From assembly GCA_039105265.1 (NCBI GenBank), contig JAPFFF010000068.1, forward strand, positions 124,001 to 188,000: 64,000 nucleotides of DNA. The letters run 5' to 3'. The translations under genes and the position numbers were made by a program. Under the pieces are notes generated by a model, which was not told where the DNA came from, made no database searches, and worked only from the letters and a program-made list of their open reading frames with translations. This document shows positions 25,587 to 35,000 of this stretch, piece after piece. Origin of the DNA: Tritrichomonas musculus (Eukaryota > Parabasalia > Tritrichomonadida > Tritrichomonadidae). Every line of letters begins with the position of its first letter. Within the stretch, counting starts at the first letter, position 1.

Positions 25587-26066
25587 TCAATATTCTAATT
25601 TTAAGAAAATAATGAAATAATCAGGAACTATTATTTTTCTTGTTCGAGTATCTTTAAACCAAACCATAAAGCCTTGTCTCATCTCTGAATCAATTAAATA
25701 TTTTCTATTATCATCAGGAACTTGTAAATTTGCAACATAAACTAAACTATCACAATAATTATTTCGAGGAACAAAACTCGCATGAACGGTATAATTTGAT
25801 GCAGTATGTCCATCTTTTAATAAATAACAATATTGATAAATGATATATCGTTCTTGACCTTGAGTAGGTGTATGAAATTCTGATGGAAATTTATAAACAA
25901 ATCTATCTTTTTCTAAATAAAAGTTATCAACTGTTAGACATTCATCTAATTTTTGTTTTTCAGGATTATCTATCTTCCAACCTTGAATTGGATAATAAGT
26001 TTTATGAATTTTTGTAGGTTGAATATTTAATCGAGGATCAATGTTATATGAAATTAATGTTGACAT
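25587..26066 (-). CDS. possible minor virion protein
   Basis: Starting at MSTLISYNIDPRLN (26066) the product has 159 residues, with aromatic and beta-rich character (YIIYQYCYLLKDG, FMVWFKDTRTRKII). It sits between the fibre genes and the capsid pair, where a minor capsid or fibre-base protein would be expected. No Polinton minor-capsid motif could be recognised by eye. Confidence 0.5.
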   Translation of the reverse strand: MSTLISYNIDPRLNIQPTKIHKTYYPIQGWKIDNPEKQKLDECLTVDNFYLEKDRFVYKFPSEFHTPTQGQERYIIYQYCYLLKDGHTASNYTVHASFVPRNNYCDSLVYVANLQVPDDNRKYLIDSEMRQGFMVWFKDTRTRKIIVPDYFIIFLKLEY

Positions 26067-26090
26067 ATTTTTTCTAATCAAATAAAAATT

Positions 26091-27917
26091 TTACTTATAG
26101 CCACTTGGTACTCCATCATCATGATATTGAACTCCATCTTGAATTGACCAAGTCCAATAAGTATCAGAACAAATCCACATTTCTGGATGAGCTGTATTTA
26201 ATATAGTATTATCATCTGTATCTGGAAAAGTGTATATATTGTAATGTTCTTCTGGCGCAATAGAATCTGCTTTGAATCGTATTAAAACTTCATGATTATC
26301 TGTATCAACTCCATCAAATACATATCCAGAATTACCTCTCTCTAATTGAAAATTAATTCCAAAATTTGTATCGTCAAAATATGAATTGACATATTGTGAA
26401 TAATTATTTTGTAAATCATTCAAAGGTTGAGATATTGATTCTAAATATTCTGGTGTTGCTTCAATTCCATCTAATTCATTTGCCATTAATTGATATTGAA
26501 CAAATCTTCCATCCCAAGTATTTTCAAATTCTTTTTGTGGATATAATTTCTTATCAATAATTAATTGAACATTTTTATGCATAATATTTCTATAAACAGT
26601 ATAATCAAAAGGAGACGTTGGAAACATCATTGTTATATTTGTAGCATTAACTAATGGCATACTTTTTGAAACATATATTCCTTTTTCTGTTATTGGTTGA
26701 TCAAAAATTACTCTTCTTAATTCTTGAGCTGGTACAATTAAAGGTTCTTGAAAAGTTGTCATTAATGATTCTAATACATTTGGTTTAATTCCAAATCCAA
26801 ACAAATTTGATCTTCCTTCTCTTATTTTTACACTTCTTGGATTATATTGTAATTTATTATACATGACTCCAAGTGTCACAAAATTAACCCCAGGAGGATT
26901 TAATGCAATTCGTGAATCATATTGATCCAAATCGTATGGGATTGATGATAAACATCTAAATGTGTTGAATGTATTATTTTGTGTGGCAATTGTTGTTTGG
27001 AGAGAATCGACAGACATTGACTGAACAATTAAACCGTATTGATTAATTTGAGAGAAACGATTTGTTATTGGAACATCAGGTGCATTATATTCTATTTGGT
27101 CATCAAGGTAGTGAGTCATGGATCTTTTTCCGACATTCTTTGGAGGAACTTGACACCAAACTAAACCATCTAAACAAAATCTTACTTCTTCTTCTATTTC
27201 ACCAAGAATTCGATTTGGATATAATCTCCAAGCTTGTAAAACCAATTGATCTGTGAAAGGAATGTTTAAATCTAATTCAACATGCACCCAAGATTTTTCC
27301 CCATTGTCCCAAGCAAGATTCATTATTGGAATATACACTCCACATACGTTTGGAGACATTTTGATTACATTTTCATATAATGAATGAGAGTGAGGTGAAT
27401 TTAATTTTGAATCACGAGAACGAATAGAATTATATGCAAAAGATTCTCGAATCATTTCTGTTTGATGATAATTTGAAATTAATTTACCGTCAACAAAGAA
27501 TCTTGCTTCATCAATTATTTCAACAGCATCTTTGAAACCAACAAAGATTTGATTGATCTGACCTTGATCACTTGGTCGCCAACCACTATGATTTCCGTGT
27601 TCATCATACAATTTAAAATACCAATTTTCTTCTTGATCAAATTGATTTTCAAATGCGACATCAAATTCAACAATCATTGAAATAAAACCTTTTTCTATTT
27701 GTGATATTGTATGATTTGAATGAGTTAACAATATTCTTGTTTTTTCTGATAACTTTTCTATTGGTAAATCTTTATCATGAAATTCTTCTGAAAATGATGA
27801 AAAAGTATTATCTCCTCCATTCTTTGATACCAAATTTCTTAAATGATCATTGAAAAAGTTTAATATGTCACCTTCATCATTTCCAAAGTTTCTAAATTGA
27901 GCGTTTTGATAAGTCAT
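26091..27917 (-). CDS. major capsid-type protein, paralogue 1
   Basis: Starting at MTYQNAQFRN (27917) the product has 608 residues. It is clearly homologous to the next gene over its full length: GNDEGDILNFFN, HTISQIEK, FVGFKDAVEII, ESFAYNSIR, MSPNV-GVYIP, FGINFQLERGNSGYVFDGVD and WICSDTYWTWSIQDGVQY. Length, beta-rich pattern and position near the packaging ATPase fit the double jelly-roll major capsid protein of Mavericks. The fold itself is inferred. A further ATG lies 13 residues upstream and overlaps the neighbouring stop. Confidence 0.72.
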   Translation of the reverse strand: MTYQNAQFRNFGNDEGDILNFFNDHLRNLVSKNGGDNTFSSFSEEFHDKDLPIEKLSEKTRILLTHSNHTISQIEKGFISMIVEFDVAFENQFDQEENWYFKLYDEHGNHSGWRPSDQGQINQIFVGFKDAVEIIDEARFFVDGKLISNYHQTEMIRESFAYNSIRSRDSKLNSPHSHSLYENVIKMSPNVCGVYIPIMNLAWDNGEKSWVHVELDLNIPFTDQLVLQAWRLYPNRILGEIEEEVRFCLDGLVWCQVPPKNVGKRSMTHYLDDQIEYNAPDVPITNRFSQINQYGLIVQSMSVDSLQTTIATQNNTFNTFRCLSSIPYDLDQYDSRIALNPPGVNFVTLGVMYNKLQYNPRSVKIREGRSNLFGFGIKPNVLESLMTTFQEPLIVPAQELRRVIFDQPITEKGIYVSKSMPLVNATNITMMFPTSPFDYTVYRNIMHKNVQLIIDKKLYPQKEFENTWDGRFVQYQLMANELDGIEATPEYLESISQPLNDLQNNYSQYVNSYFDDTNFGINFQLERGNSGYVFDGVDTDNHEVLIRFKADSIAPEEHYNIYTFPDTDDNTILNTAHPEMWICSDTYWTWSIQDGVQYHDDGVPSGYK

Positions 27918-27948
27918 TTGTTCTTGCAAAAAAAATTTAGATCTTATC

Positions 27949-29745
27949 TTAGTCATAACCAGTTGGTCTTCCACGTGGGTAATATTGAACACCATCTTGA
28001 ATTGACCAAGTCCAATAAGTATCAGAACAAATCCACATTTCTGGAATTGGTGAAACTTTTGATCCCGCGTCTGTATTTACTTGAATTGTTCCTGCATTAT
28101 TTTTATAATATGGGTATAAATAACGACATTTCTCATCAACTTCAATAAGATTTCCACGGAATTCAATTGAAACAGCTTGATTACCAGTATCAACTCCATC
28201 AAATACATATCCAGAATTACCTCTCTCCAATTGAAAATTAATTCCAAAACTTGTATTATCAAATGGACACATGAAATATCGATCATGCTGATTCATGGTT
28301 GGAATCGATTCATAAACATGATTTAACGGTCTAGAGATTGATTCTAAATATTCAACTGTTGGTTCAATATACCCATCTAATTCATTTGCCATTAATTGAT
28401 ATTGAACAAATCTTCCATCCCAAGAATTATCAAACTCAGTTTCTGGATATTTCTTTTTATTAACTGATAATCTAAATTGAGTAAACATTGGATTTTGATA
28501 AACTGTTAAGTCATTTGGTTTACTTGGAAACATTAAAGTAATATTTGTTGCATTCTTTAATGGAATTGATTTTGAAATATCTATTCGTTTTTCTGTAATT
28601 CTTGATTCAAATTGATATCGTGTTAATTCTTGAGATGGAATAATAATTGGTTCTTGTAAAGTTGTCATTAAAGCTTCAATAACATCAGGTTTGACACCAA
28701 ATCCAGCACAATTTGTACGACATTTTTCAATTTTACATTCATTTACATTTACTTCTAATGTATTCAAATCTATTTCATATTTATTCCATTGTGCGACACC
28801 AGTCGCATCAGTAACACTCGATGCACAATAATAGGCATTATTTGGAAGTGAGTTTTCTGTTGTATCGTTCTTTTTAAATTTTCCGAACGCACATTGATAT
28901 ACTTTAGAAACAATGAGTGCCTCTTGATTAATTTGAACAAAATGATTTGTAATTGGAAGATCAGGTGCATTTAATTCACCATTATTTGCTGATGTCCAAA
29001 ATTTAATAGCTTCGGCAACATTCTTTGGAGGAACTTGACACCAAACTAAACCATCTAATGTGAATTTTATTTCTTCTTCAACTTCTCCTAAAATTCGATT
29101 TGGATATAATCTCCAAGCTTGTAATGCTAATTGATCTGTGAAAGGAATTACAAGTTCCATTTTGACCTGTACTTTCTTATTATTACCTTCAAATGCACTC
29201 ATTGGAATATAAACACCTGCAACATTTGGAGACATACAACAAACACTTTCCCATAACGAATGAGAATGAGCAGAATTATACTTTGAATCTTTTGGTCGAA
29301 TTGAATTATATGCGAAGGATTCTCTAACCATTTCACTTTGATGATAACCTGAGATTAATTTTCCATCAACCCAAAATTGTAATTCAGATATGATTTCAAC
29401 AGCATCTTTGAAACCAACGAAAATCAAATTTAATTTTTCCCAATCTTTTCCAGTAAACACGTTGGGAGCAATTGTTTTGTTCATTGATAGATTTAAATCT
29501 ACGATTAATCGAAGAAAACTTTTCTCTATTTGAGATATTGTATGACCAGAATGAGTTAATCTTATTTTTGTTTTTGTACCAATTGGAATTGTTTCATCTT
29601 TGTCATGACATAATTCTTCTACGACTGAAAAAGTATTATCTCCTCCATTCTTTTGCACTAATGTCCTCAAATGATTATTGAAAAAGTTTAATATGTCACC
29701 TTCATCATTTCCTGTATTCTTAAATTGTGCGTTTTGATAAGTCAT
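27949..29745 (-). CDS. major capsid-type protein, paralogue 2
   Basis: This 598-residue tandem sister of the previous gene starts MTYQNAQFKN. The N-terminal 150 and C-terminal 150 residues are the most conserved between the two. The central part around residues 270-340 differs, which is typical for surface loops of jelly-roll capsid proteins. The two may form different capsomers of one virion, or one may form pentons or specialised vertices; the sequence cannot decide. The upstream gene order (pVI-like protein, ATPase) supports a structural role. Confidence 0.72.
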   Translation of the reverse strand: MTYQNAQFKNTGNDEGDILNFFNNHLRTLVQKNGGDNTFSVVEELCHDKDETIPIGTKTKIRLTHSGHTISQIEKSFLRLIVDLNLSMNKTIAPNVFTGKDWEKLNLIFVGFKDAVEIISELQFWVDGKLISGYHQSEMVRESFAYNSIRPKDSKYNSAHSHSLWESVCCMSPNVAGVYIPMSAFEGNNKKVQVKMELVIPFTDQLALQAWRLYPNRILGEVEEEIKFTLDGLVWCQVPPKNVAEAIKFWTSANNGELNAPDLPITNHFVQINQEALIVSKVYQCAFGKFKKNDTTENSLPNNAYYCASSVTDATGVAQWNKYEIDLNTLEVNVNECKIEKCRTNCAGFGVKPDVIEALMTTLQEPIIIPSQELTRYQFESRITEKRIDISKSIPLKNATNITLMFPSKPNDLTVYQNPMFTQFRLSVNKKKYPETEFDNSWDGRFVQYQLMANELDGYIEPTVEYLESISRPLNHVYESIPTMNQHDRYFMCPFDNTSFGINFQLERGNSGYVFDGVDTGNQAVSIEFRGNLIEVDEKCRYLYPYYKNNAGTIQVNTDAGSKVSPIPEMWICSDTYWTWSIQDGVQYYPRGRPTGYD

Positions 29746-29814
29746 CTGTTTTTATGAAGAATTTAAAAAATTCGAAAAGCCAATTTTTTTTAAAATGAAA
29801 AACAATTCTATACA

Positions 29815-30096
29815 ATGGCTTTTGGTTCTTGGATTAAAAAAATAGGAGAGAAAGTTAAAAATTTTGCACAAAAAGCAGTTCCAATAGTTCAAAAAGGTTT
29901 ACAATTTGCAGCAGATAAAGTTGCACCTGTCTTAGAAAAAGTTGGAGAAACAGTAGGTGGAACAATTGGTAATATTGCAAGTGGTATTGGAAGAGGTATT
30001 CGAACAGTTAATGATAAAGTTCAACCTTGGTTAGAAACTGGGAAAGAAAAATTCTTACAACCTGCTTATGATAATAATAATTATGGACCTAGTTAA
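29815..30096 (+). CDS. small amphipathic protein, pVI-like
   Basis: This 93-residue protein begins MAFGSWIKKIGEKVKNF, an amphipathic helix with aromatic and Lys residues. Gly/Val-rich helices follow (VGETVGGTIGNIASGIGRG), with a Pro/Tyr tail. The layout resembles adenovirus pVI, whose N-terminal helix disrupts membranes and links core to capsid; comparable proteins are reported in adintoviruses. Similarity is only by pattern. Its position beside the capsid genes supports a minor virion protein. Confidence 0.6.
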   Translation: MAFGSWIKKIGEKVKNFAQKAVPIVQKGLQFAADKVAPVLEKVGETVGGTIGNIASGIGRGIRTVNDKVQPWLETGKEKFLQPAYDNNNYGPS

Positions 30097-30099
30097 AAT

Positions 30100-30231
30100 T
30101 TATGAGTACATTCTTCGTCTAATTTCATCATCTAATGGTGGCTCATTTGGAGGGAAAAGCTTTATAACTCTTAATAATGTGTTCATTAACTCAATCAAAA
30201 CAAGCGTTCCTAAGAGAATTTCAATCAGCAT
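30100..30231 (-). CDS. 43-residue membrane microprotein
   Basis: The minus-strand ORF begins MLIEILLGTLVLIEL, a hydrophobic helix, then NTLLRVIKLFPPNEPPLDDEI and a basic end. It fits an N-terminally anchored single-pass protein and fills the gap between the pVI-like gene and the gene at 30283 exactly. Confidence 0.45.
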   Translation of the reverse strand: MLIEILLGTLVLIELMNTLLRVIKLFPPNEPPLDDEIRRRMYS

Positions 30232-30282
30232 ATTGTTTTAAATATTTTCAAAAATGTTTAAACAAATTTTATTTTTTTTAAA

Positions 30283-30585
30283 ATGGAATTGAAAATTATT
30301 GAACCTATTCAAAATTATTTAAAAGAGTTTAAAACAATTGATGAGTTTAATTTATTCTATTCTAAGAACAAAGAACAACTAGATTCAGAAACAACACATA
30401 AACTAAACAAAAAGTATCATATTCAAGGTTATCGTATAACCAAAATCAAAGGTGAATTAATGTTAAAGAAGGTTAATGAAGACGAAGAAAAAGACGATTC
30501 AGAAATTTTGAAGATCAAAGATGATATTGCAAAAATTAAAATTACTTTGAATGATGTTATAAATTTTATTAACTCTAAGACCTAA
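30283..30585 (+). CDS. unknown 100-residue protein
   Basis: The N-terminal part may be a small mixed fold (LKIIEPIQNYLKEFKT, YHIQGYRITKIKGEL). The C-terminal third is charged and helical. It ends within the 3' end of the ATPase gene on the other strand (11-base overlap). No family is recognised. Confidence 0.55.
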   Translation: MELKIIEPIQNYLKEFKTIDEFNLFYSKNKEQLDSETTHKLNKKYHIQGYRITKIKGELMLKKVNEDEEKDDSEILKIKDDIAKIKITLNDVINFINSKT

Positions 30586-31438
30586 TATATGTATCACCAC
30601 CTGAAGAACATTGAATAACAATCATTGGATGTTCATCTGGATGTTCATGTTTCATTTCATTTAATTGTTGAAATGCATCAAAAAAGTCTTCAAAATCTAA
30701 ATTACTTGCTGCTTGAGAATAAATGTAACGTAATTGTTGTTTATTAAAACCAGGCAATAAATATAAAGTACTTATTTCATTTTTAATATGTGGTTTTAAC
30801 CCTTTCCAACCTTGAACTAATAAGAAATAAGACATATTTGTATGACGACATCTACGTAATAATTGACTAAAAAATGATTCTTCTGACGAGAATAATTTTG
30901 AATTTGAAATATCATCAAATAATACGATTGAATGTAAATATTCTCGATCAAAATCTTCAACAAACAAAACATTAAATAAGTCATCTAATTGATCTTGTGA
31001 AATTTTATTTTTGGTTCTTTCTCTTCGAATTTTGTAATATAAACTTTTTGCTGCTAATAATTCATCAATACATTTTTCAGCATCTTTTTCACTAACTACA
31101 ACTGTTGGCATTTGTAATAATGGTTTTAATGATAACCAACTTTTATCGTTCTCTTCACCATCTTTTGTAACATAAATTAATAAATGATGAGTATTAAGTA
31201 TTGAAATTTTAATGATTTCTTCTAATGCTGTAACTGTTTTTCCCATACTTTGTTTACCTACAATAACATTAACAGAATTATATTTAGCAACGATATCTTC
31301 ATGAATTGGAGCAATTAAAGAATCATTCTTTGGACTCAAATTTGATTTTAATCTTGCTTTTATTTTTGATCGAATGTTTTCTTTCTCAAAGTTAACTTCT
31401 TCTTCTTCACTATCACTAAAATAATCATTGTCACTCAT
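30575..31438 (-). CDS. A32/FtsK-HerA-like packaging ATPase
   Basis: This 287-residue P-loop ATPase has Walker A VGKQSMGKT (near 60-68) and Walker B SIVLFDDIS (near 170-178). The segment LLRRCRHTNMSYFLLVQGW matches the sensor and arginine region of the A32-like genome-packaging ATPases of Mavericks, virophages and nucleocytoviruses. The N-terminal 45 residues are acidic and probably disordered. The enzyme would pump element DNA into capsids. The start has TAAATG context. Confidence 0.88.
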   Translation of the reverse strand: MSDNDYFSDSEEEEVNFEKENIRSKIKARLKSNLSPKNDSLIAPIHEDIVAKYNSVNVIVGKQSMGKTVTALEEIIKISILNTHHLLIYVTKDGEENDKSWLSLKPLLQMPTVVVSEKDAEKCIDELLAAKSLYYKIRRERTKNKISQDQLDDLFNVLFVEDFDREYLHSIVLFDDISNSKLFSSEESFFSQLLRRCRHTNMSYFLLVQGWKGLKPHIKNEISTLYLLPGFNKQQLRYIYSQAASNLDFEDFFDAFQQLNEMKHEHPDEHPMIVIQCSSGGDTYIRS

Positions 31439-31491
31439 TTATTTTTTAAATTCCAACTAAATTATGCAAAAAAAAGTTAGCAAAATTTTTT

Positions 31492-31983
31492 TTACTCTTC
31501 AGTTGTTTCGTCATCTGCTTCATCTTCATCCTCATCAAATTCACTTGATGCTTGTTGAATTGCAGCTACTAATAATTGTTCAATATCTTCTTCAAAATGT
31601 TGTCTATCGTCTTTTGGTCCAGTTTTCAATTTTTCAATTAAACCGTCAACAATTTTATGATAATCTTCTTGAGTTGTTTTATTTCCACGATATCTTCTTT
31701 GTTCTTCTTCTGTTGTTAAACCATATTCTTGATAAAGTGGTTGTAAAACTAATTGATCCCATACAATTGGATAAGCTTTACATAATAATCTCATTTTGTC
31801 AACTGGAATTAAATCAACATAATTTGTTTCTGCTAAAGCTTTTTCAGTAACTCTTCCCATAACATATTTCTTAAATTTATTTAATGCTGATAATTTTCTT
31901 GGTTTCTTTTCAGGTTTTTTACCGCTTGAAGCTTTTAATTCTTGTAATAATTTTCTTAACTCACCTATATCTGCGTTACTCAT
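31492..31983 (-). CDS. unknown protein with acidic tail
   Basis: The start is taken at MSNADIGELRKLL (31983), giving 163 residues. An upstream in-frame ATG would add only a T-rich, poorly coding leader. A basic Lys-rich segment near 20-35 is followed by a helical domain and a very acidic tail (DEDEDEADDETTEE). It lies between the ATPase and the giant gene on the same strand. No family is recognised; a scaffold or packaging co-factor is possible. Confidence 0.6.
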   Translation of the reverse strand: MSNADIGELRKLLQELKASSGKKPEKKPRKLSALNKFKKYVMGRVTEKALAETNYVDLIPVDKMRLLCKAYPIVWDQLVLQPLYQEYGLTTEEEQRRYRGNKTTQEDYHKIVDGLIEKLKTGPKDDRQHFEEDIEQLLVAAIQQASSEFDEDEDEADDETTEE

Positions 31984-32017
31984 AATTTTTAAGATAAAAA
32001 TAAAAATAAACATTTAT

Positions 32018-35000
32018 TTACTTAAAATATTTCATTAATTGAGGATTATTTTGAATTACACTTGGAATTTCAGATGTTTTCGGAATTTGTTTGACTTCGG
32101 TTGCTGGTTTTTCTTCTGTTATTGTTTTTGGAATTGATTCAGGGATTGGGGTTATTGTTGGTTTTGGTACAATAGCATCGACTTTTCTTTGTAATGGTTT
32201 CGTCTTTGTCTTTTTCTTTGAGATATCTTCTTTATCAATTGTACTCTTTTCTGAAATAACTTCATCGTCATCATCTTTCTTCTTTTTAGCTTTTGAATTT
32301 TTCTTTAAGAGTTTCGTTCTTTCAGATTTTTGTTTCTTAAATTGTTTACTTGATTTAGCTTTTGTATTAATTGTTGGTTTCTTTGGTTTGATTTCAACCT
32401 CTTCACTTTCTTCTTCAACTTTTTCAATTGCTTTTTGTTGTTGTTCCATTTCTTCTTTTGCTTTAAAGCGTAAAGGTAAATTCTTTCGACCTCTTCTTGG
32501 TAAAACTTGTATCATATTATTTTTGGTTTTGACCACTTCAGGTTGATCAACTTTCGTAGGTAATAAGTTAATTTTCTTTCCTGGTTCAATTTTTGTTAAT
32601 GTCATTGGTTTTTCAGATATTGGGCTTACAATCGGTTTCTTTTCAATTGGTGTTTCTTTCTCTTCTGTCATTGTTGTTTTTGATGAAAATAAATTATTAG
32701 TATTTGAATTAGATGAATAAGGTACAACAGGTTTAGGAGGAGCGTTTTCATTAAATTGAGACATTATTGATGTTTTTCCATTTAATTTATTTTTCTTTTG
32801 TTGTTCCATTAATAATGATCTAATTGATATACCTTTTGCACTTTGTTGAATTAAACTAGTTATTCCACCTTCATAATTTTTAGACCATACACTTTCTTCT
32901 TTCTTTTCACTTCCATCATTAATTGTAGGCATTGTATTCGTATCAGTCGTTGTTGTTGTTGTCGTTGTCGTTGTTGCTGGTGTTGTTGTTGCTGCAGGTT
33001 TATTCATTGTTGTACCTATGAAATTATTTCTTAATGCACCACCAATTCCAACAGATGTATTGTTATTTGAATTCTTTTCAGATTCTTTTTGTCTTGCTTC
33101 ATTCATCATATTATTAATGTCAGATAATGCAGTATCGGTTTCCATATTTTTATAACGTTCGAATCCAATTTCAGTTAATCCTACTTTTCGTCTCATCGAA
33201 TTCAAATCACTTAGTTTTAATTCAACCTTCTTTTTATGTTCTTTCTCTTTATCGTCTTTCTTCTTCTCTTCATCCCATTCTTTTTGAGCTTCTTTTTCTA
33301 AATTCTGTAATATTATTATTGTTGGCTCTAAATTATTCACAGGTTTATCTTGATAATCCGAATATTTCAAAGGTGTGTGTTCTTTCTTGTAATGTTCTTT
33401 GAGTTGTTTATATATCTTATTTGTTTTAAAGATATATCTATTCAATTTTAGGTATCGTTCTAAATCATCTAAGTTTGGATATAATTGAACCAAATTTTGA
33501 TATGTTTCTGAAGAATCATCTGTATGCTTATGATATTCTGATAACATAGTTTTGAAATACTCTTCTTTTTCTTTCGTGACTTCCTTTTTATATTCTTCAT
33601 AAGCAGGTCTAATATGATCTATTTTAACATCTGAATCTTTCAATGGATTTGTTGGATCTTTATTCAAAATATATTTTTTAACTACACTCTCTACAGAATC
33701 TCTTGACATTTTTCCATTTTTCTTTTCTATTGAATTATGATCGTCAATTAATGGCAAAAATGCTATCTTTTCTAAGACATGTATCCAATTTGGATTCTTA
33801 GGATCTTCATGAAAACTATTTAAATCATTTGGATTCACTTTCTTATTAAAATGATTTTCATAATCAGGAATGAACTCAATAATTGTTTGTAACGCATCCA
33901 AATTATCAGAATTAACACTTAACTTCTCCAACATATCGGTTGAAATTTGATGATCTTTATCTTTGTTCTTATTGATTGAATCTATTGAATCTATTAATTT
34001 ATTCTTCGAATCTGTTTTTGATTTCTTTGATAAATCTTTCACCTCTTTTATAAATTGTTTCATATCTTGAATCGTTAACGTTCCAATACCATTTTGAGTT
34101 TTATATGATTTTATTGCAGTATCGAAGTCAACTCTATTCTTTTTCGTGTGTCCTAAATAATTTTCATATTCTCTCCAAACAATATTTGCCTTGTTAGCGA
34201 TTTTTGCAATATTGAAATCAAAATCTAAATTCTCATCTTGTACTCTCCAATTGACTCCGTAAGTTGTTTTTAAATATTTTGCATATTGCATCATTTGATT
34301 TATTGTTATATCCATACCGAATGCTGTTTCATATCTTTGTCTGAGAGGTTCTAAGGTAGCATATTTCATTTTATCATAAGGAGTAAAATACTCGGCTGGA
34401 ATTGGCTTATCTTTATTTTTAGAATTATATTTGTTTATCAATTCATGATATTCATTATTTTCTGAATATTTATTGACATACGCTAAGTAATTTTTAAGAT
34501 ATTTGATATCTCTTCCTTCTTTATTCCATTGTTTAATTGTTGAATCAATGGGGAAATCAAGATTGAATATTTTCTTATATTTTTGCAATTCACCTTGCAA
34601 TTCAATTTTATAATTACCTGTATCTTCATCTTTATAATTTTGAATGATTTTCTCTCGTTCATCCAAAGATAATTTCATCCAACCATCTTTTCCTTTGAAT
34701 TTGTCATAAACGCGTTCAATTTCTGATATTTCTTTTTCCAATTCTTCACAAAATTTCTTTGGACTTCCTGTATATGAATCATCTTTTGGAGCTTTGGGAT
34801 TCAAATAATTGTATTTCGTTAATAATAATGTTTGATAAGTCTTATAACAATGGTATTCATTTTCTGCAAATATATCATCAATACTTTTGACATTATCACC
34901 TGTTAAACCATGTGAATCATTATATAAATCAACTAATTTATCAATTCCTCTGAAACTATCTAATTTTTCCTTTTCTTTCTGATATCTCTTTTCAATTTTT

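Noticed and set aside
18638-25590. A bacterial tailed prophage because of fibre-like proteins
   Set aside because: No terminase, portal, tail tube or lysis genes were found, while integrase, protein-primed polymerase, A32-like ATPase and capsid-type proteins fit Mavericks.
31464-31850. Plus-strand 128-codon ORF opposite the acidic-tail gene
   Set aside because: It reads the complement of a Glu/Gln/Lys-rich gene and is Leu/His/Gln-rich without a domain; the minus-strand reading is coherent.
32091-32546. Plus-strand 151-codon ORF over the giant gene
   Set aside because: It is the antisense of the low-complexity Lys/Ser tail of the giant protein; its Ser/Phe/Val-rich composition is the expected shadow.
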